Source of the DNA: JAPLST01 sp964397565
GTDB taxonomy: Bacteria > Auribacterota > UBA3054 > JAPLST01
Reading direction: 5' to 3'
Length of the DNA: 45,741 bases
NCBI GenBank assembly: GCA_964397565.1
Contig: CAYNJC010000034.1
Span: 1-45,741 of the forward strand
How positions within the stretch are numbered: position 1 is the first letter of the stretch; every line of letters begins with the position of its first letter. The notes beneath the pieces are model-generated. The model was not told the DNA's origin, made no database searches, and was given only the letters and a program-made list of their open reading frames with translations. The position numbers were made by a program, and so were the translations under genes. This document shows positions 20,301 through 27,592 of the stretch, in pieces.

Positions 20301-20603
20301 CCGATGGTCGCGCTGATGAATGGCCAAAATGTGCGCCGGGCCGGTTATATCGCGGGCTTGCGCCGCCTGAATGTCGGCGTGGATCTCATCGGCGTTTCCG
20401 ACTACAACGCCGATGGTTGTGCCGACCTGCTGCTGCAGTACAACAATGTGGGCGCGCGGCAGCGCACGCGCTTCCGCGAGTTGCTGCTGCAAGGCGCCAC
20501 GCGCCCTGGTAAATTTGCCGTGCGCGTCATCCGTGGCAGAGGCCTCGCGCTGGGCCGCGAATTCGAACAATCCGGCGAGTCGATTTACGAAGATCTAGAC
20601 TGA
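17379..20603 (+). CDS. Large secreted protein with C-terminal FG-GAP/VCBS repeats
   Basis: A 1074-residue exported protein. The signal peptide ends at ARA (about residue 24). Residues 40-360 look like blades of a beta-propeller (repeating short strands, GGKLFVFYDVREGSG, GNLIFLFYRM). Residues about 445-525 are Ser/Thr/Tyr-rich alternating strands (FVTSESYAANFSAGMTGG, SASVQYTYGFKN). The C-terminal third carries FG-GAP/VCBS calcium-loop repeats: DYDGNGTPDIV (about 733), DFNGDSIADVLV (about 890), DFNGDGCADVLL (about 954) and DYNADGCADLLL (about 1007). Such repeats occur in adhesins and surface enzymes. I cannot assign a function. AGGGAG 5 bases upstream supports the start. It is monocistronic, followed by a paired-hairpin repeat. 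Confidence 0.75.
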   Translation: MTMLQSAMLVGLLCSSMTALMARAETSYLIPGSNGMDSKEQYVQHRRGVYYNGAVYMFSPYHDGDWFSIRVAKLEYDGNGKLSKYTQLSDLVNNNNSYRSYFVAPVVMGGKLFVFYDVREGSGKSWIAMKSSIDPQVGWDQAGNFLSGIKVVRDRPDRAAPFTATAQGNLIFLFYRMAAFDGRQNVLVCSAVTAGGAISESWALDHERGTTDQRVAEPDAMDAKTVLDDGGATCIVLGWLYYNNAYWLSRLYFQPQEGTRRHPPTIDLVQNAVPAMGMAGVDDIHILEACVGQTNDATAANGITVVLANGYGGGGPRDIIIALTQYALNGPHKSTSFMDKIGERTVLLPRDNSSFSCSVCPVLYYYCPPGTRNLVQHLGIVYFQWEALWIGSFMAGWDCPNELFVYKNAFNLDTSSAEKYRALWSLIGVVEGVPPYQADSKEWSTSVSFKQSQDDAFVTSESYAANFSAGMTGGKKNTWSASVQYTYGFKNVYDYSEAVSSELAMNFKSDGDGSEGWFIISQPTIAFNKYARQARNTMVIDPDFIFSYVSAINTTYEPYELEHPPRGMHKRPKSSDFRNWRMAPLNYAMYITNACGGGGKLNTLKASNRTADSSSTLARKITRGSTKSSSHKIKVDLKLGDKNVFMVNFGHESNWEQSVKRSVTIANAVTAAIKCSATNKMITVQPYWFSAPDDEDPPWLPAAFAGAKPWCITWQVNSYLPLDTTNRAVGLDYDGNGTPDIVTTAPVRTGNRTAAAGGLSYGSIYLMSKRGTTLNRVAVTGSSAYGCILDVIRLDNDSFGLLCLDTQSTSATVRTMDGGSTPVAGLVFDETHAYRDHGLFIGDVVHDAILTQNPTNGCLDVHELADDLSVARVQRIFTTDDPNWRYCGVGDFNGDSIADVLVRHDATLAFQMILLGMPDSTGAIPAQVAATLEYLPIDNANDYNGAELAYAGCGDFNGDGCADVLLTTWGAPAVPMVALMNGQNVRRAGYIAGLRRLNVGVDLIGVSDYNADGCADLLLQYNNVGARQRTRFRELLLQGATRPGKFAVRVIRGRGLALGREFEQSGESIYEDLD

Positions 20604-20667
20604 CCCCGTTCCGGCGACGCGCTGAGCGTGCCATCCACGATGTCGGCTCCATCTGCATTCCGAGAGC

Positions 20668-20758
20668 CCCACCGGGCTTGTCCCGGTGGGTGAAGAAGAT
20701 TTGGTAGAAGATGCCCGGCATACCTCCAATCTTCTTCATCCACGCCGCAAGGGCGTGG
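20668..20758. repeat. Paired-hairpin MITE/BIME-like element, copy 2
   Basis: Outer hairpins are CCCACCGGG / CTTGT / CCCGGTGGG (20668-20690) and CCACGCC / GCAAG / GGCGTGG (20740-20758). Between them TGAAGAAGATT (20691-20701) and AATCTTCTTCA (20728-20738) are exact inverted repeats, so the whole unit can fold into a three-stem structure. The right-hand loop GCAAG is identical to copy 1. Confidence 0.7.
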
Positions 20759-20790
20759 GATCGTTGTTGACACTTAGGTTTGCCAACCAG

Positions 20791-20819
20791 TTGACGCCTG
20801 CCGCCACTTCGTGTACACT
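20791..20819 (+). promoter_or_regulatory. Promoter of the restriction-modification gene
   Basis: TTGACG (20791-20796), 17 bases, TACACT (20814-20819). The predicted start near 20826 gives a leader of about 32 bases before the ATG at 20858. Confidence 0.6.
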
Positions 20820-20857
20820 ATCCGCGTGATGATAATGCAGCTGACATTTTCTGTCGT

Positions 20858-23800
20858 ATGAGTGCCCCGCTGGTCCCGCCCTGGGACAACCAGGGGCTGT
20901 TCTCAAATCATTACCTGCAGACGCAGTTTCCCGCGTTGCACCAATGGGCCGATGTGGACACCGACCTGCGCCGGCGCTTCGCCACGCTCAAACAAATCTA
21001 CGCCGCCGCCCGCGCCGCCAATGTCTTCAACACCCGCAACGAACAGCAAACCGAGGACGTCTTTATCCGCCCGGTCCTGCGCGACGTGCTCAGCTTTCAG
21101 TACGATCCGCAAATGCGTGCCAACGCCAAGGCACCCGACTACGGCCTCTTCCTCTCTCAGGACGATTATCAAACTGCCAAGCAGGACACGACCTATGGCA
21201 CGGCGTACTATGCGCGCCTCGCCGCCGTCGCCGAAGCCAAATACTGGGGCCGCGAACTCAATATGCGCGACCGCGCCGGCAATGACGCGGCCGCCTTGGC
21301 TGATCCCACGGCTCAAACAGTCGGCTATCTCGACACCGCCGCCATTCGCTCGAATTTCCGCGCCGTCTGGGCCATCCTCACCAATGGCGCGTGGTGGCGC
21401 CTGTTCTACTATCGCGCGAAATCGGTCACCAGCAATTTCTATCAGGTCAATGTTGACGCGATTTGCGCGCAGGACGATTTCGCCGGCTTTCTTTACTTCT
21501 ACGGCATGTTCAGCGCCGCTGCGTTTGCGCCGGATGCGCACGGCCGGCGCTGGCTCGACGCTTATCTCGAAGGCTCGGCGCGCTACGCCGAGGAGGTCAG
21601 CGCGAAATTGCGTGATGTCATCTTCGGCTCGGTCTTCGAAAATCTGGCGCAGGGCCTTGTCGTCTCGCACCGCGCCACAACACGCGCCACCATCGAATCC
21701 AGCGAGGAGAAAACCCTCGTCTTTCGCGCTACGCTGACACTGCTCTACCGCATCCTTTTCCTGCTCTATGCCGAAAGCCGCGACCTCCTGCCGGTCAATG
21801 ACGCCCAACGCTACGGCCAGTTCAGTTTGCGCACGATGTGCGAGCGGCTCTGGAAAAACGTCAGCATAAATTCTGTATTCAGCGGTGTCACTACAGTTTA
21901 CTACGATCTACTCAAGATCCTTTTCAAGTTAGTGGATCGTGGTGATGCGCAATTGAATGTGCCGCGCTACAACGGCGGCTTGTTCGCGCACTGCGCGCCG
22001 CACGACGACACGGATCCCGCAGTTGACATGGAAGGCGCACGCTTCCTGGCCGAGCATAGCATCGCGGATGCGTTCATGGCTGAGGCGCTCAAGGGTCTGG
22101 TTTTCGATCTGAGCGAGGCGGACGAGAAACGCTTTTATGATTATAGCTCGCTCGATGTCCAGCACTTGGGCACGATTTATGAAGGCCTGCTGGATTTCAC
22201 GATCGAGATTGCGAGCGAACCAATGGTGGCGGTCCCTGAAGACGGGACGGTGAAATGGAAGCCGACGCGCCTGGCCACGCCCGCCGAAATCGCGGCGGCG
22301 GAAGTCACGCGCAAGGCCGGTGATGCCATGCTGGTGAACACGCGCGGCGAGCGCAAGTGTTCCGGCGCATACTACACGCCACAGACGATTGTCAGTTACA
22401 TTGTACAGCAGACCGTGACGCCGCGCGTCGCGGCCGTGCTGGCGCAGGCCGAAGCCTTCTGGCGCGGCGGTGGCCCGGGTGCGGACAATCCTATATCGTT
22501 TAGTCTGAAGGCATTCAACATTTCCGTGTGCGACCCGGCCATGGGTTCGGGCCATTTTCTGGTCCACGCCGTGGATGTGATCGCCGACCAGATCAGCCGC
22601 TGGCACGGCTTGCATCCCGAGTCGCCGCTGGCGGTGTTTCTCGAAGAGATGCGCGCGGAGCTCCTCGCTGCAGTGGCGCAGCAAGGCGTCACGATTGACA
22701 CCGCCAAGCTTGAGAACCGCCATCTCATCCGCCGCATGGTGCTCAAACGCTGCATTTTCGGCGTCGACATCAATCCCATGGCGGTCGAACTGGCCAAACT
22801 CTCACTCTGGCTGCATTCCTTCACCATTGGCGCGCCACTGTCGTTTCTTGATCACCACATCAAATGCGGCAATTCGCTGATCGGCGCGCGTGATCTCGAA
22901 GACGTGGTCGCGCCCGGCAGCAAGGCCTGGAACGATGTGCTCCAAGCCATGCACTTCATGTTTGCCATTGACCGGCTGGGCGATCTCACCTATGCGCAGC
23001 TGACTGAAAGCAAGCACAAATATGATGAGTGTCGCGAGAAACTGCTGGTGGCGCTCAATCGCGCGCATGTCACCACCGCGCGTTTTTTTGTGGACGCACT
23101 GGCACAGACACAAATGCGCGGCCAAATAATGAATCTGGTTGGTCGGCGCCGGCGCATGCTCTTGCGCGACGCGCCGGCCGAGCACGACGGGCAGTACGAC
23201 TTGTTGGCCGACCCGGATGAACCGCTGGAATTGCACGACCAGCCGCGCGAACTGGTCGAGCACTTGCAGAGCGCGCTGGACGCCGCCGAGCGTTATCGCT
23301 TTTTCCACTGGAAACTCGAGTTCCCGGATGTCTTCATTGCGCCAGACGGATCGGGCTTTGCGCCGGACGCCGGCTTCGACTGCGTCATCGGCAATCCGCC
23401 GTGGGAACGCATAAAGCTGCAAGAGAATGAATTTTTCGCCGCGCGCGCACCGGACATTGCCGCCGCGCCGACGGCCGCCAAACGCCGCCAGCTTATCGAG
23501 CAATTGCCGCAGACCAATCCCGCACTGGCGACTGAATATAGCGACGCCGTGGAGCGCGTCACGCGCACCATGGATTACATCCGCAAATCCAAACTGTTTC
23601 CCCTCCTCGGCAAAGGCGACCTGAACCTCTATGCCGTCATGCTCGAACGCGCCGTCATGTTGACCAAACCAGCCGGCCGCACAGGCTTTCTCACGCCTAG
23701 CGGCATTGCCACCGACAACACGGCCAAGGAATTCTTCCAGACCATCGTCGAACAGAAACGCCTGCACAAGTTCATTGACTTTGAGAACAAGAAGGTGTTC

Positions 23801-25090
23801 TTCCCAGATGTCGACTCGCGCTTCAAGTTCGCCATTTCGATCATTGGCGGCCGCGAGAACACCAGTGCAACAGCGCGCTGCGCTTTCTTTATTCACTCGT
23901 TTGATGAACTTGCCGACCCCGAACGCATGTTCGAGCTGACGGCGGACGATTTTGCGTTGCTCAACCCGAACACGAAAACCTGCCCCATCTTCCGCACCCG
24001 CAAAGACGCGGAAATTGTGCGTGGGATTTATAGGAAGTTTCACATTTTCCTGCGAACGGAGCCAGAGGACAAGCCAATAAAGAGCGCGGTTGCCACGGCA
24101 TCTGACGCCCAACTCTGCGAAGCGCAACCGCGCTACCGCTATCTTCACAACCCTTGGCAAGTCAGACTCTCCACACTATTTCATATGGCAAACGATTCCG
24201 GTTTGTTTCGCACCGCCACAGAACTCGAGAAGGATGGATTCTGGCGCGCCGGCGTCCACTGCTATCGCAAAGGTGCTGAAGAGTTCGCAGCGCTTTACGA
24301 AGCCAAAATGTGCTGGCACTACGACCATCGTTTTGCCAACTGCATTGAAACCGGTGAGCGTCTTTTCAACAAACAAGCATCCGAGCGCACGTCAGCAGAA
24401 TTTAAGCAGAATCCGAAGACACTCGTCGCATCGCGCTACTGGGTTGCGAATGCGGAGTTTGAAAAACGCATTGGCGACTATGCGCAATCATCTTGTTTTC
24501 TCTCATTTCGTGACATCACGTGCGCTACGAACGAGCGTACTCTCATCACGCAGTTTGTGCCGCGCCTTCCAGCAGGCCACACCTTGCCTCTTATATTGAG
24601 CACGCTGCCGGTCAAACAGCAAGCGTGTCTCTGCGCGGCACTATCAAGTTTTGTCGTTGATTATGTCTTTCGCCAGAAAATATCGGGCAATCACGCAACA
24701 TACTTTTTAGTGATGCAGCTGCCTATTGCGCCGCCCACGGCCTATGACGCGCCATTTCACGGCGTTGATCTCAAGGCGTGGATTGGCGAACGCGTGCTCA
24801 AACTGGTATACACGGCCGAGGACATGCAGGGGTTTGCGGAAGATATGGGCTACAAGGGCAAGCCATTTGTGTGGGATGACACGGAGCGCCTGCACCTGCG
24901 CTGCCAGCTTGATGCGCTCTACTTTCAGCTCTACGGCCTCACCCGCGACGAGGCGGATTATGTCATGGACACGTTCCCGATCGTGCGCAAGAACGACCTC
25001 GAACGCCACGGCGCCTATCGGACCAAAGAGTTGATCCTGCACTACTACAACGCGTATGCCGCGGGAGACCTCGATGCCCGCGTGCACTAA
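20858..25090 (+). CDS. Single-chain restriction-modification enzyme (Eco57I/type IIG-like)
   Basis: A 1410-residue fusion of nuclease and N6-adenine methyltransferase. N-terminal nuclease: APDYGLFL (Asp94) and VAEAKYW (Glu126, Lys128) make a PD-(D/E)xK site. Methyltransferase: AYYTPQTIVSYIVQQ (about 503), SAM motif I VCDPAMGSGHFLVHAVD (about 557), GVDINPMAVELAKLSLWLHSF (about 635) and catalytic motif IV CVIGNPPWERI (about 843). The last 400 residues probably include target recognition. This layout matches Eco57I-type enzymes in which one chain cuts and modifies; the recognition site cannot be read from sequence. BREX PglX is the nearest alternative, but no BREX partners are nearby and PglX lacks this nuclease. 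The frame is intact. No Shine-Dalgarno is evident. It overlaps the kinase gene by 17 bases. Confidence 0.87.
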   Translation: MSAPLVPPWDNQGLFSNHYLQTQFPALHQWADVDTDLRRRFATLKQIYAAARAANVFNTRNEQQTEDVFIRPVLRDVLSFQYDPQMRANAKAPDYGLFLSQDDYQTAKQDTTYGTAYYARLAAVAEAKYWGRELNMRDRAGNDAAALADPTAQTVGYLDTAAIRSNFRAVWAILTNGAWWRLFYYRAKSVTSNFYQVNVDAICAQDDFAGFLYFYGMFSAAAFAPDAHGRRWLDAYLEGSARYAEEVSAKLRDVIFGSVFENLAQGLVVSHRATTRATIESSEEKTLVFRATLTLLYRILFLLYAESRDLLPVNDAQRYGQFSLRTMCERLWKNVSINSVFSGVTTVYYDLLKILFKLVDRGDAQLNVPRYNGGLFAHCAPHDDTDPAVDMEGARFLAEHSIADAFMAEALKGLVFDLSEADEKRFYDYSSLDVQHLGTIYEGLLDFTIEIASEPMVAVPEDGTVKWKPTRLATPAEIAAAEVTRKAGDAMLVNTRGERKCSGAYYTPQTIVSYIVQQTVTPRVAAVLAQAEAFWRGGGPGADNPISFSLKAFNISVCDPAMGSGHFLVHAVDVIADQISRWHGLHPESPLAVFLEEMRAELLAAVAQQGVTIDTAKLENRHLIRRMVLKRCIFGVDINPMAVELAKLSLWLHSFTIGAPLSFLDHHIKCGNSLIGARDLEDVVAPGSKAWNDVLQAMHFMFAIDRLGDLTYAQLTESKHKYDECREKLLVALNRAHVTTARFFVDALAQTQMRGQIMNLVGRRRRMLLRDAPAEHDGQYDLLADPDEPLELHDQPRELVEHLQSALDAAERYRFFHWKLEFPDVFIAPDGSGFAPDAGFDCVIGNPPWERIKLQENEFFAARAPDIAAAPTAAKRRQLIEQLPQTNPALATEYSDAVERVTRTMDYIRKSKLFPLLGKGDLNLYAVMLERAVMLTKPAGRTGFLTPSGIATDNTAKEFFQTIVEQKRLHKFIDFENKKVFFPDVDSRFKFAISIIGGRENTSATARCAFFIHSFDELADPERMFELTADDFALLNPNTKTCPIFRTRKDAEIVRGIYRKFHIFLRTEPEDKPIKSAVATASDAQLCEAQPRYRYLHNPWQVRLSTLFHMANDSGLFRTATELEKDGFWRAGVHCYRKGAEEFAALYEAKMCWHYDHRFANCIETGERLFNKQASERTSAEFKQNPKTLVASRYWVANAEFEKRIGDYAQSSCFLSFRDITCATNERTLITQFVPRLPAGHTLPLILSTLPVKQQACLCAALSSFVVDYVFRQKISGNHATYFLVMQLPIAPPTAYDAPFHGVDLKAWIGERVLKLVYTAEDMQGFAEDMGYKGKPFVWDDTERLHLRCQLDALYFQLYGLTRDEADYVMDTFPIVRKNDLERHGAYRTKELILHYYNAYAAGDLDARVH

Positions 25091-26174
25091 GCTTGATGCC
25101 GCGCGGGACATTGCCGCGCAGTTTGATTTGCCCTTTCCGGTCGCGTCGCTCGCGCCGTGGGGCACCGGCCATATCAACGACACCTTCCTGCTGATTGCCG
25201 CCGATGGCGCGCGCTTTGTCATGCAGCGGCTGAATCCGACCGTGTTTCTGCATGGCATTTTGGTGATGGAGAACATTGAACGCGTCACCGCGCATCTGCG
25301 CGAAAAGTATCGCGCGCGCGGCCTCGATCCGCGCCGGCATGTGCTCGAACAAGTGCCCGCGCGTGCGGGCACGCTGTGGTATGAAGACGCAGACGGGGCG
25401 TTCTGGCGCGTCTATCACGCCGTGGCCGACGCACACGCGGTCATCGCCGCGCCGACGCCGCAACTGGCCTATCGCGCCGCGCGCGCATTTGGCGAATTCA
25501 TCGGCCTGCTGGCCGATTTGTCCGCGCCGACGCTGCACGAGACAATCCCCCACTTTCACGACACGCCCGCGCGCCTAGCGCAATTGCAGCAGGCCGTTGC
25601 GGCCGACACGGCGCGGCGCGCATCCCACGTCGCACCCGAACTCGCCTTTGTCGCGCAACGCCACGCCGATCTGCATAGTCTGGCCGACTTGGTGAAGGCC
25701 GGCCGCCTGCAGCTCCGTGTCACGCACAATGACACCAAACTCGACAACATTCTCTTCGACGATCACACTGGCGATGCGCGCTGTGTCATTGATTTGGACA
25801 CCGTCATGCCCGGCCTGGCACTGCACGATTTCGGCGATTGTGTCCGTGCGACCGCGCGCATCGGCGCGGAAGACGAGCACGATCCGCGCAATGTCGGATT
25901 GAATCTTGAGGTCTTTGCGCAGCTTGTGCACGGCTTCCGCGACGGCACAGGAACGCTATTGTCGCCGCTGGAGCAAGCCCTGCTACCGCAGGCTGCCAAA
26001 GTCATTACGTTCGAGCAGGGCATGCGCTTCCTGGCCGATTATCTCAATGGCGATACCTACTTCAAGACACATCGGCCCGGCCATAATCTCCAACGGGCCC
26101 GCGCGCAATTCGCGCTGGTGGCCGCCCTCGAGCACCATGCCGACGCGCTCGCGACCATTGTGCAGGCACGTTGA
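25074..26174 (+). CDS. APH-fold sugar kinase, NahK-like
   Basis: A 366-residue kinase of the aminoglycoside-phosphotransferase fold, closest in motif layout to N-acetylhexosamine 1-kinase (NahK). Seen: WGTGHINDTFLL (29-40) as the glycine loop, the ATP-binding region RFVMQRLNP, the catalytic loop THNDTKLDNILFD with Asp220 and Asn225, and the metal site VIDLDTVMPGLALHDFGD (Asp240, Asp242). NahK makes hexosamine 1-phosphates in glycan salvage; other members act on different small alcohols, so the substrate is open. I prefer the ATG at 25074 because GGGAG lies 6 bases upstream; an in-frame ATG at 25056 adds six residues. It overlaps the restriction enzyme's end by 17 bases, so it is probably translated from the same mRNA. 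Confidence 0.78.
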   Translation: MPACTKLDAARDIAAQFDLPFPVASLAPWGTGHINDTFLLIAADGARFVMQRLNPTVFLHGILVMENIERVTAHLREKYRARGLDPRRHVLEQVPARAGTLWYEDADGAFWRVYHAVADAHAVIAAPTPQLAYRAARAFGEFIGLLADLSAPTLHETIPHFHDTPARLAQLQQAVAADTARRASHVAPELAFVAQRHADLHSLADLVKAGRLQLRVTHNDTKLDNILFDDHTGDARCVIDLDTVMPGLALHDFGDCVRATARIGAEDEHDPRNVGLNLEVFAQLVHGFRDGTGTLLSPLEQALLPQAAKVITFEQGMRFLADYLNGDTYFKTHRPGHNLQRARAQFALVAALEHHADALATIVQAR

Positions 26175-26192
26175 TGCCCAGTGCACCAACGT

Positions 26193-26213
26193 GCGGTTTG
26201 CAGTTTGCGGTTT
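26193..26213 (+). repeat. Heptamer array after the kinase gene
   Basis: Three exact-register units GCGGTTT, GCAGTTT, GCGGTTT, followed by a diverged fourth (TCAG...). It starts 19 bases past the kinase stop codon. Confidence 0.6.
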
Positions 26214-26411
26214 TCAGCATCCAGAACGTAGTCGCGGCACGGCCAGATCTTTCCAATACCGCACTGCGCCCTTTTATCGAGTTAGATCAGGCGTGAACAA
26301 TTGACATTTAGGGACGATTGGTGCGCTACAGTTACCTGACGCGGAGTCGCGACGCGCGTCGTGAGACCCGTTGGCACATCGAAAAGTCGCGCGAACGGGG
26401 CGGGCGGCTAG

Positions 26412-26440
26412 TTGACTTTTTCTCGGCGTTCTGGCATAAT
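26412..26440 (+). promoter_or_regulatory. bcp promoter
   Basis: TTGACT (26412-26417), 17 bases, CATAAT (26435-26440) preceded by TGG. Predicted leader is about 40 bases. AAAGGAG at 26476-26482 is the ribosome binding site for the ATG at 26487. Confidence 0.65.
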
Positions 26441-26486
26441 AAGTAATAAGTTTCGCGCGTGCGATCAACTGTACCAAAGGAGTTGT

Positions 26487-27005
26487 ATGACTGAGATCTG
26501 CGTCGGAACAAAGGCGCCTGAATTCACGCTGCCGGCCAGCAACGGCACCACCATTAGTTTGATGGATTTTCGCAGCGACAAGTATGTCGTGCTGTATTTC
26601 TATCCGGAAGATTTGACGCCGGGCTGCACCCAGGAGGCGATTGCGTTTCGCGACCTGCAAAGCGAGTTTCAGCTGGCCGGCGCCGCCATTCTCGGCGTCA
26701 GCACCGATAACCTCGAGTTGCACAGTAAATTCGCGCAGCAGTATAATCTTACCTTTCCGTTGCTCAGCGACAGCGATGGCGCCGTCACCGAGAGATTTGG
26801 CGTCCGCAAACCCAGTGAGACCCTCGGCGCGCATGCCCGCGCCCAGCGCACCACGTTTGTGATTGACAAACAAGGCAAGATCGTCAAAATATACAATCAC
26901 ATCAAGTTGCAGTGCCACGCCGACGAAGTGCTCGCTTTCCTGCATGGCAAACTGGAGCAGGAAGCGGCGCTGACCTATACGCCGGAGCCGCCGGCACTGT
27001 CGTAG
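26487..27005 (+). CDS. bcp: Thioredoxin-dependent peroxiredoxin Bcp/PrxQ, 1-Cys form
   Basis: A 172-residue PrxQ/Bcp peroxiredoxin that reduces hydroperoxides in the cytoplasm. The active site YFYPEDLTPGCTQEAIAFRD carries peroxidatic Cys47 with Thr44 and Pro45. Most Bcp proteins have a resolving Cys five residues later; here that place is Ile52, so resolution must use another thiol, either in trans or the late Cys in KLQCHADEVL. KIVKIYNHIK is the usual C-terminal strand. I start at the ATG at 26487 because AAAGGAG lies 4 bases upstream and the promoter sits inside the longer frame's extension. It is monocistronic. GTAGTCGCGG, a repeat word, begins over its stop codon. Confidence 0.92.
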   Translation: MTEICVGTKAPEFTLPASNGTTISLMDFRSDKYVVLYFYPEDLTPGCTQEAIAFRDLQSEFQLAGAAILGVSTDNLELHSKFAQQYNLTFPLLSDSDGAVTERFGVRKPSETLGAHARAQRTTFVIDKQGKIVKIYNHIKLQCHADEVLAFLHGKLEQEAALTYTPEPPALS

Positions 27006-27050
27006 TCGCGGCGTCTCCTTCAGTCAATTACTAATGAGAGCGCTTTTTAC

Positions 27051-27119
27051 GTGGCCGCGTCCTTGTAGCCGCCCGCGGTGAGGGCGGCTTCTGCAGCCGC
27101 GGTCAGCGCCCGCGGCCAC
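27051..27119. repeat. Palindromic element with GTAG hairpin core
   Basis: Outer arms GTGGCCGCG (27051-27059) and CGCGGCCAC (27111-27119) are exact inverted repeats. Inside, GTAG (27065-27068) runs into the stem GCCGCCC (27068-27074) / GGGCGGC (27082-27088). A second inner pair is GCCGCG (27096-27101) / CGCGGC (27111-27116). It lies between convergent bcp and the pseudopilin-like gene and may block read-through. Confidence 0.6.
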
Positions 27120-27184
27120 AATTGGTATGACACCAAGCAAGCGCATGCATTGGTATCATTGGTCAATTGTCACGTATCCATTGC

Positions 27185-27565
27185 CTAGTCAAGCGCCTTA
27201 TTCACGAGGTTTGACGAGGAGAGGCTGCCGCTCGACGTTTCCTGCGCGATGCCCAGCATCCGCCAAAGTGCATCGCCAAACCCTTTTGTCTTCTTTGTGC
27301 TGAAAGCCACCGTCCAATCGTTGCTTGCGCCGCTCAGCGCAATTTCATAGCCGCTCCAGTTCTGGTTTCTCAGGATACCTTGCACATCTTGCACTTGAAG
27401 GGGATGACCTGCGCGTTGTGCCGTCAACGCACGTTCTTTGATCTTTAGCACATGGGACCATGGGCGAAGAGGAGGATGACTACCCACGCCACCAAAAACA
27501 GCAAGGATAATGATGATCGCCAGGCAGATCAGCACTTCCAGTAATGTTGGTCGCACAAAGCGCAT
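27185..27565 (-). CDS. Pseudopilin-like protein with atypical prepilin leader
   Basis: A small protein of 126 residues. Residues 6-27 (PTLLEVLICLAIIIILAVFGG) copy the type IV pilin/pseudopilin N-terminal helix including the conserved Glu at +5. The prepilin peptidase site is off-consensus, because the residues before the helix are V-R-P and not G-F. The rest is a short globular domain (NWSGYEIALSGASNDWTVAFSTKKTK) with no recognised signature. It is probably an inner-membrane minor pseudopilin or a decayed relative, processed poorly if at all. It lies 27 bases after tig and is probably the last gene of the gyrB-gyrA-tig unit. The pilus genes 10 kb away are its likely functional partners. Confidence 0.65.
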   Translation of the reverse strand: MRFVRPTLLEVLICLAIIIILAVFGGVGSHPPLRPWSHVLKIKERALTAQRAGHPLQVQDVQGILRNQNWSGYEIALSGASNDWTVAFSTKKTKGFGDALWRMLGIAQETSSGSLSSSNLVNKALD

Positions 27566-27592
27566 GGCAGTGGCTCCCCTATTGGCGCCGTG

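Larger units (their letters stand above)
26175..26486. other. Gene-free spacer ahead of bcp
   Basis: A 312-base spacer with no gene. It holds a heptamer array (26193-26213), the REP-like word GTAGTCGCGG (26228-26237) joined to a fragment resembling inverted block a of the composite repeat, and the bcp promoter and ribosome binding site (26412-26482). I see no terminator with a U-tract after the kinase gene. Confidence 0.6.

Noticed and set aside
20858..25090. Assignment as BREX PglX or a DISARM methyltransferase
   Set aside because: No brx/pgl or drm partners flank it, and the chain has its own PD-(D/E)xK nuclease site.
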